A DNA stretch of 34,143 nucleotides from Kiloniellales bacterium (GTDB lineage: Bacteria > Pseudomonadota > Alphaproteobacteria > Kiloniellales > JAKSDN01): the NCBI GenBank assembly GCA_028280455.1, contig JANQLT010000037.1, forward strand, positions 1 through 34,143, written 5' to 3'. The position numbers and the translations under genes are program-made. The notes under the pieces are model-generated. The model was not told the origin of the DNA. It was given only the letters and a program-made list of their open reading frames with translations, and made no database searches. This document shows positions 32,948 to 34,143 of this stretch, piece after piece (position 1 is the first letter of the stretch; the number at the start of each line of letters is the position of its first letter).

Positions 32948-33645
32948 GCCGCTTGCTCCTGCGGCGCCAAGGGAAACTCGCGGGTACAGACCGCCTGGCG
33001 CGCTGCGCGGTCGTGAAAGATCCCGATGATCGCCGCACCCCGCTCGCGGGCCTCGCCGATCAGCTCCAAGACGATCTGTCGGTTGTCCGTGTCCAGCGAG
33101 GCGGTCGGCTCGTCGACCAGGAGGATGGGGAAGCCCACCGCCATGGTCCGGGCGATGTTGACCCGCTGCTGCTCGCCGCCCGAGAAGGTCGCCGGCGGCA
33201 GCGGCCAGAGATTGACCGGCACCCGCAGGCGGCGGAGCAGGGTCTCGGCCCGGTCGCGCGCCTCCTCGGCCTCGACGCCCAGCGACAGCAGCGGCTCCAT
33301 GACCAGGTCGAGAGTGCCGATCCGGGGGATCACACGCAGGAACTGGCTGACGTAGCCGAGAGTCGCGCGGCGCACCTCCAGGATCACATGGGGCGGGGCG
33401 CCGAAGAGGTCGATGGTCCGCTCCCGATGTCGCACCAACACCTGGCCGGACTGCGGCAGGTAGTTGCCATAGAGGCAGCGCAGGAGAGTCGACTTGCCGA
33501 TGCCCGAAGGCCCGGTCAGGCCGACGCACTCGCCCGGCGCGACGGCCAGCGACAGGTCGGAGAAGACCGGCAGGCTGATGCCGCCTTGGGTATGCAACGT
33601 GAAGCTCTTGTTGAGCGCGCGGGCTTCGAGTGCGGCGTCGGACAT
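32944..33645 (-). CDS. phnL: C-P lyase complex ATP-binding protein PhnL
   Basis: The product is 233 aa, an ABC-type ATPase. Walker A is GPSGIGKST (45-53), the Q-loop region is YVSQFLRVIPR, the signature is FSGGEQQRVNIART and Walker B is ILLVDEPTASLD. The H-loop is FHD. PhnL is required for formation of alpha-D-ribose 1-phosphonate 5-triphosphate together with PhnG, H and I. It is not a transporter subunit. It starts 13 nt after phnK. Confidence 0.93.
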   Translation of the reverse strand: MSDAALEARALNKSFTLHTQGGISLPVFSDLSLAVAPGECVGLTGPSGIGKSTLLRCLYGNYLPQSGQVLVRHRERTIDLFGAPPHVILEVRRATLGYVSQFLRVIPRIGTLDLVMEPLLSLGVEAEEARDRAETLLRRLRVPVNLWPLPPATFSGGEQQRVNIARTMAVGFPILLVDEPTASLDTDNRQIVLELIGEARERGAAIIGIFHDRAARQAVCTREFPLAPQEQAA

Positions 33646-33658
33646 GCTGATCCCCCCG

Positions 33659-34143
33659 CTAGACCGGCAGGATGGAGGCGACCAGCATCTGCGAATAGGG
33701 ATGCTGGGGGTCGTCGAGCACCTGGTCGGTAAGGCCGGCCTCGACGACCTCGCCTTGGCGCATGACCATCATGCGATGGGACAGCAGGCGGGCGACGGCC
33801 AGGTCGTGGGTCACCACGACGGCCGACAGGCCCAGGCCGTTGACCAGGCTGCGCAGCAGGTCCAGCAGCCGGGCCTGCACCGAGACGTCGAGCCCGCCGG
33901 TCGGCTCGTCCATGAACACCAGCCGGGGCTGGGTGACCAGATTGCGGGCGATCTGCAGCCGTTGCTGCATGCCGCCGGAGAACGTCGACGGCATGTCGTC
34001 GATCCGTCCCAGGTCCATCTCGACCCGCTCGAGCCAGCCGGCGGCCTCGGTCCGGATGTCGCCGTAGTGGCGGGCGCCGACGGCCATCAGGCGCTCGCCG
34101 GCGTTGGCGCCGGCGCTGACGCGCATGCGAAGACCTTGGCGAG
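33659..34143 (-). CDS. phnK: C-P lyase complex ATP-binding protein PhnK (5' end cut by the window)
   Basis: About 160 C-terminal residues are present; the frame continues past the window edge (RQGLR before MRVSAGANAGERLM), so the first in-frame ATG here is internal. Present are STFSGGMQQRLQIARNL (signature), LVFMDEPTGGLD (Walker B) and VVTHDLAVARLL (H-loop). The phrase SAGANAGERLMAVGARHYG is characteristic of PhnK, which docks on the PhnGHIJ core. Upstream C-P lyase genes (phnG-J) are expected beyond the edge. Confidence 0.93.
   Translation of the reverse strand, partial: RQGLRMRVSAGANAGERLMAVGARHYGDIRTEAAGWLERVEMDLGRIDDMPSTFSGGMQQRLQIARNLVTQPRLVFMDEPTGGLDVSVQARLLDLLRSLVNGLGLSAVVVTHDLAVARLLSHRMMVMRQGEVVEAGLTDQVLDDPQHPYSQMLVASILPV

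Noticed and set aside
1..34143. CRISPR arrays, tRNA or rRNA genes, prophage or insertion sequences
   Set aside because: No repeat-spacer pattern, clover-leaf sequence, transposase or integrase was seen. The only repeats are the short ones listed.

Overview
The window is GC-rich, densely packed bacterial DNA. Its codon use (strong G/C third positions, almost no TTA/CTA/TCA codons) and gene content suggest an alphaproteobacterium, probably of the Rhodospirillales/Kiloniellales type. Supporting content includes a Grx with a CGYS site, a GlxA-type regulator beside a Rieske oxygenase, and C-P lyase genes with an HD oxygenase and a DUF1045 gene. This placement is inferred from gene content, not from a marker gene. 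No rRNA, tRNA, CRISPR array, prophage or transposase was seen.

Region 1 (1-1371) has the tail of an unknown gene, a small secreted protein and a small conserved-looking hypothetical protein.

Region 2 (1372-11823) is a signalling block on the + strand. A divergent D-Ala-D-Ala-ligase-like ATP-grasp enzyme is followed by an 803-aa fusion of two periplasmic sensor modules to an MFS transporter. A PF04392-type periplasmic binding protein comes next, with no ABC permease or ATPase beside it. After a strong terminator come a GAF-PAS-PAS histidine kinase, a single-domain response regulator and a REC-REC-REC-GGDEF-EAL protein. The two transcription units share a similar two-block promoter-like motif, so they may be co-regulated. 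The likely logic is that extracellular ligands are sensed by the SBP/MFS-sensor pair and the output is c-di-GMP.

Region 3 (12162-21245, - strand) is a two-gene operon of giant proteins (1713 and 1307 aa) with no recognisable domains. A 155-bp near-perfect inverted repeat closes it at its 3' side. This is the best candidate in the window for an undescribed system.

Region 4 (21480-26270) is a catabolic cluster. A GlxA/GbdR-like regulator is divergent from a CntA-like Rieske oxygenase, two paralogous SDRs and a carnitine-3-dehydrogenase-like enzyme. The genes are tightly coupled by ATGA overlaps. The likely role is breakdown of a quaternary amine (carnitine or betaine type).

Region 5 (26247-30531) has a TetR regulator divergent from a glutaredoxin, with two identical 14-bp palindromic operators. 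It is followed by a DUF3429 membrane protein, a C-factor-like SDR, folE and a Crp/Fnr regulator.

Region 6 (30559-34143, - strand) is the 3' half of a phosphonate operon: phnK (cut by the window end), phnL, phnM, a PhnZ-like HD diiron oxygenase and a DUF1045 2H-phosphoesterase-like protein, with overlapping or near-touching genes.
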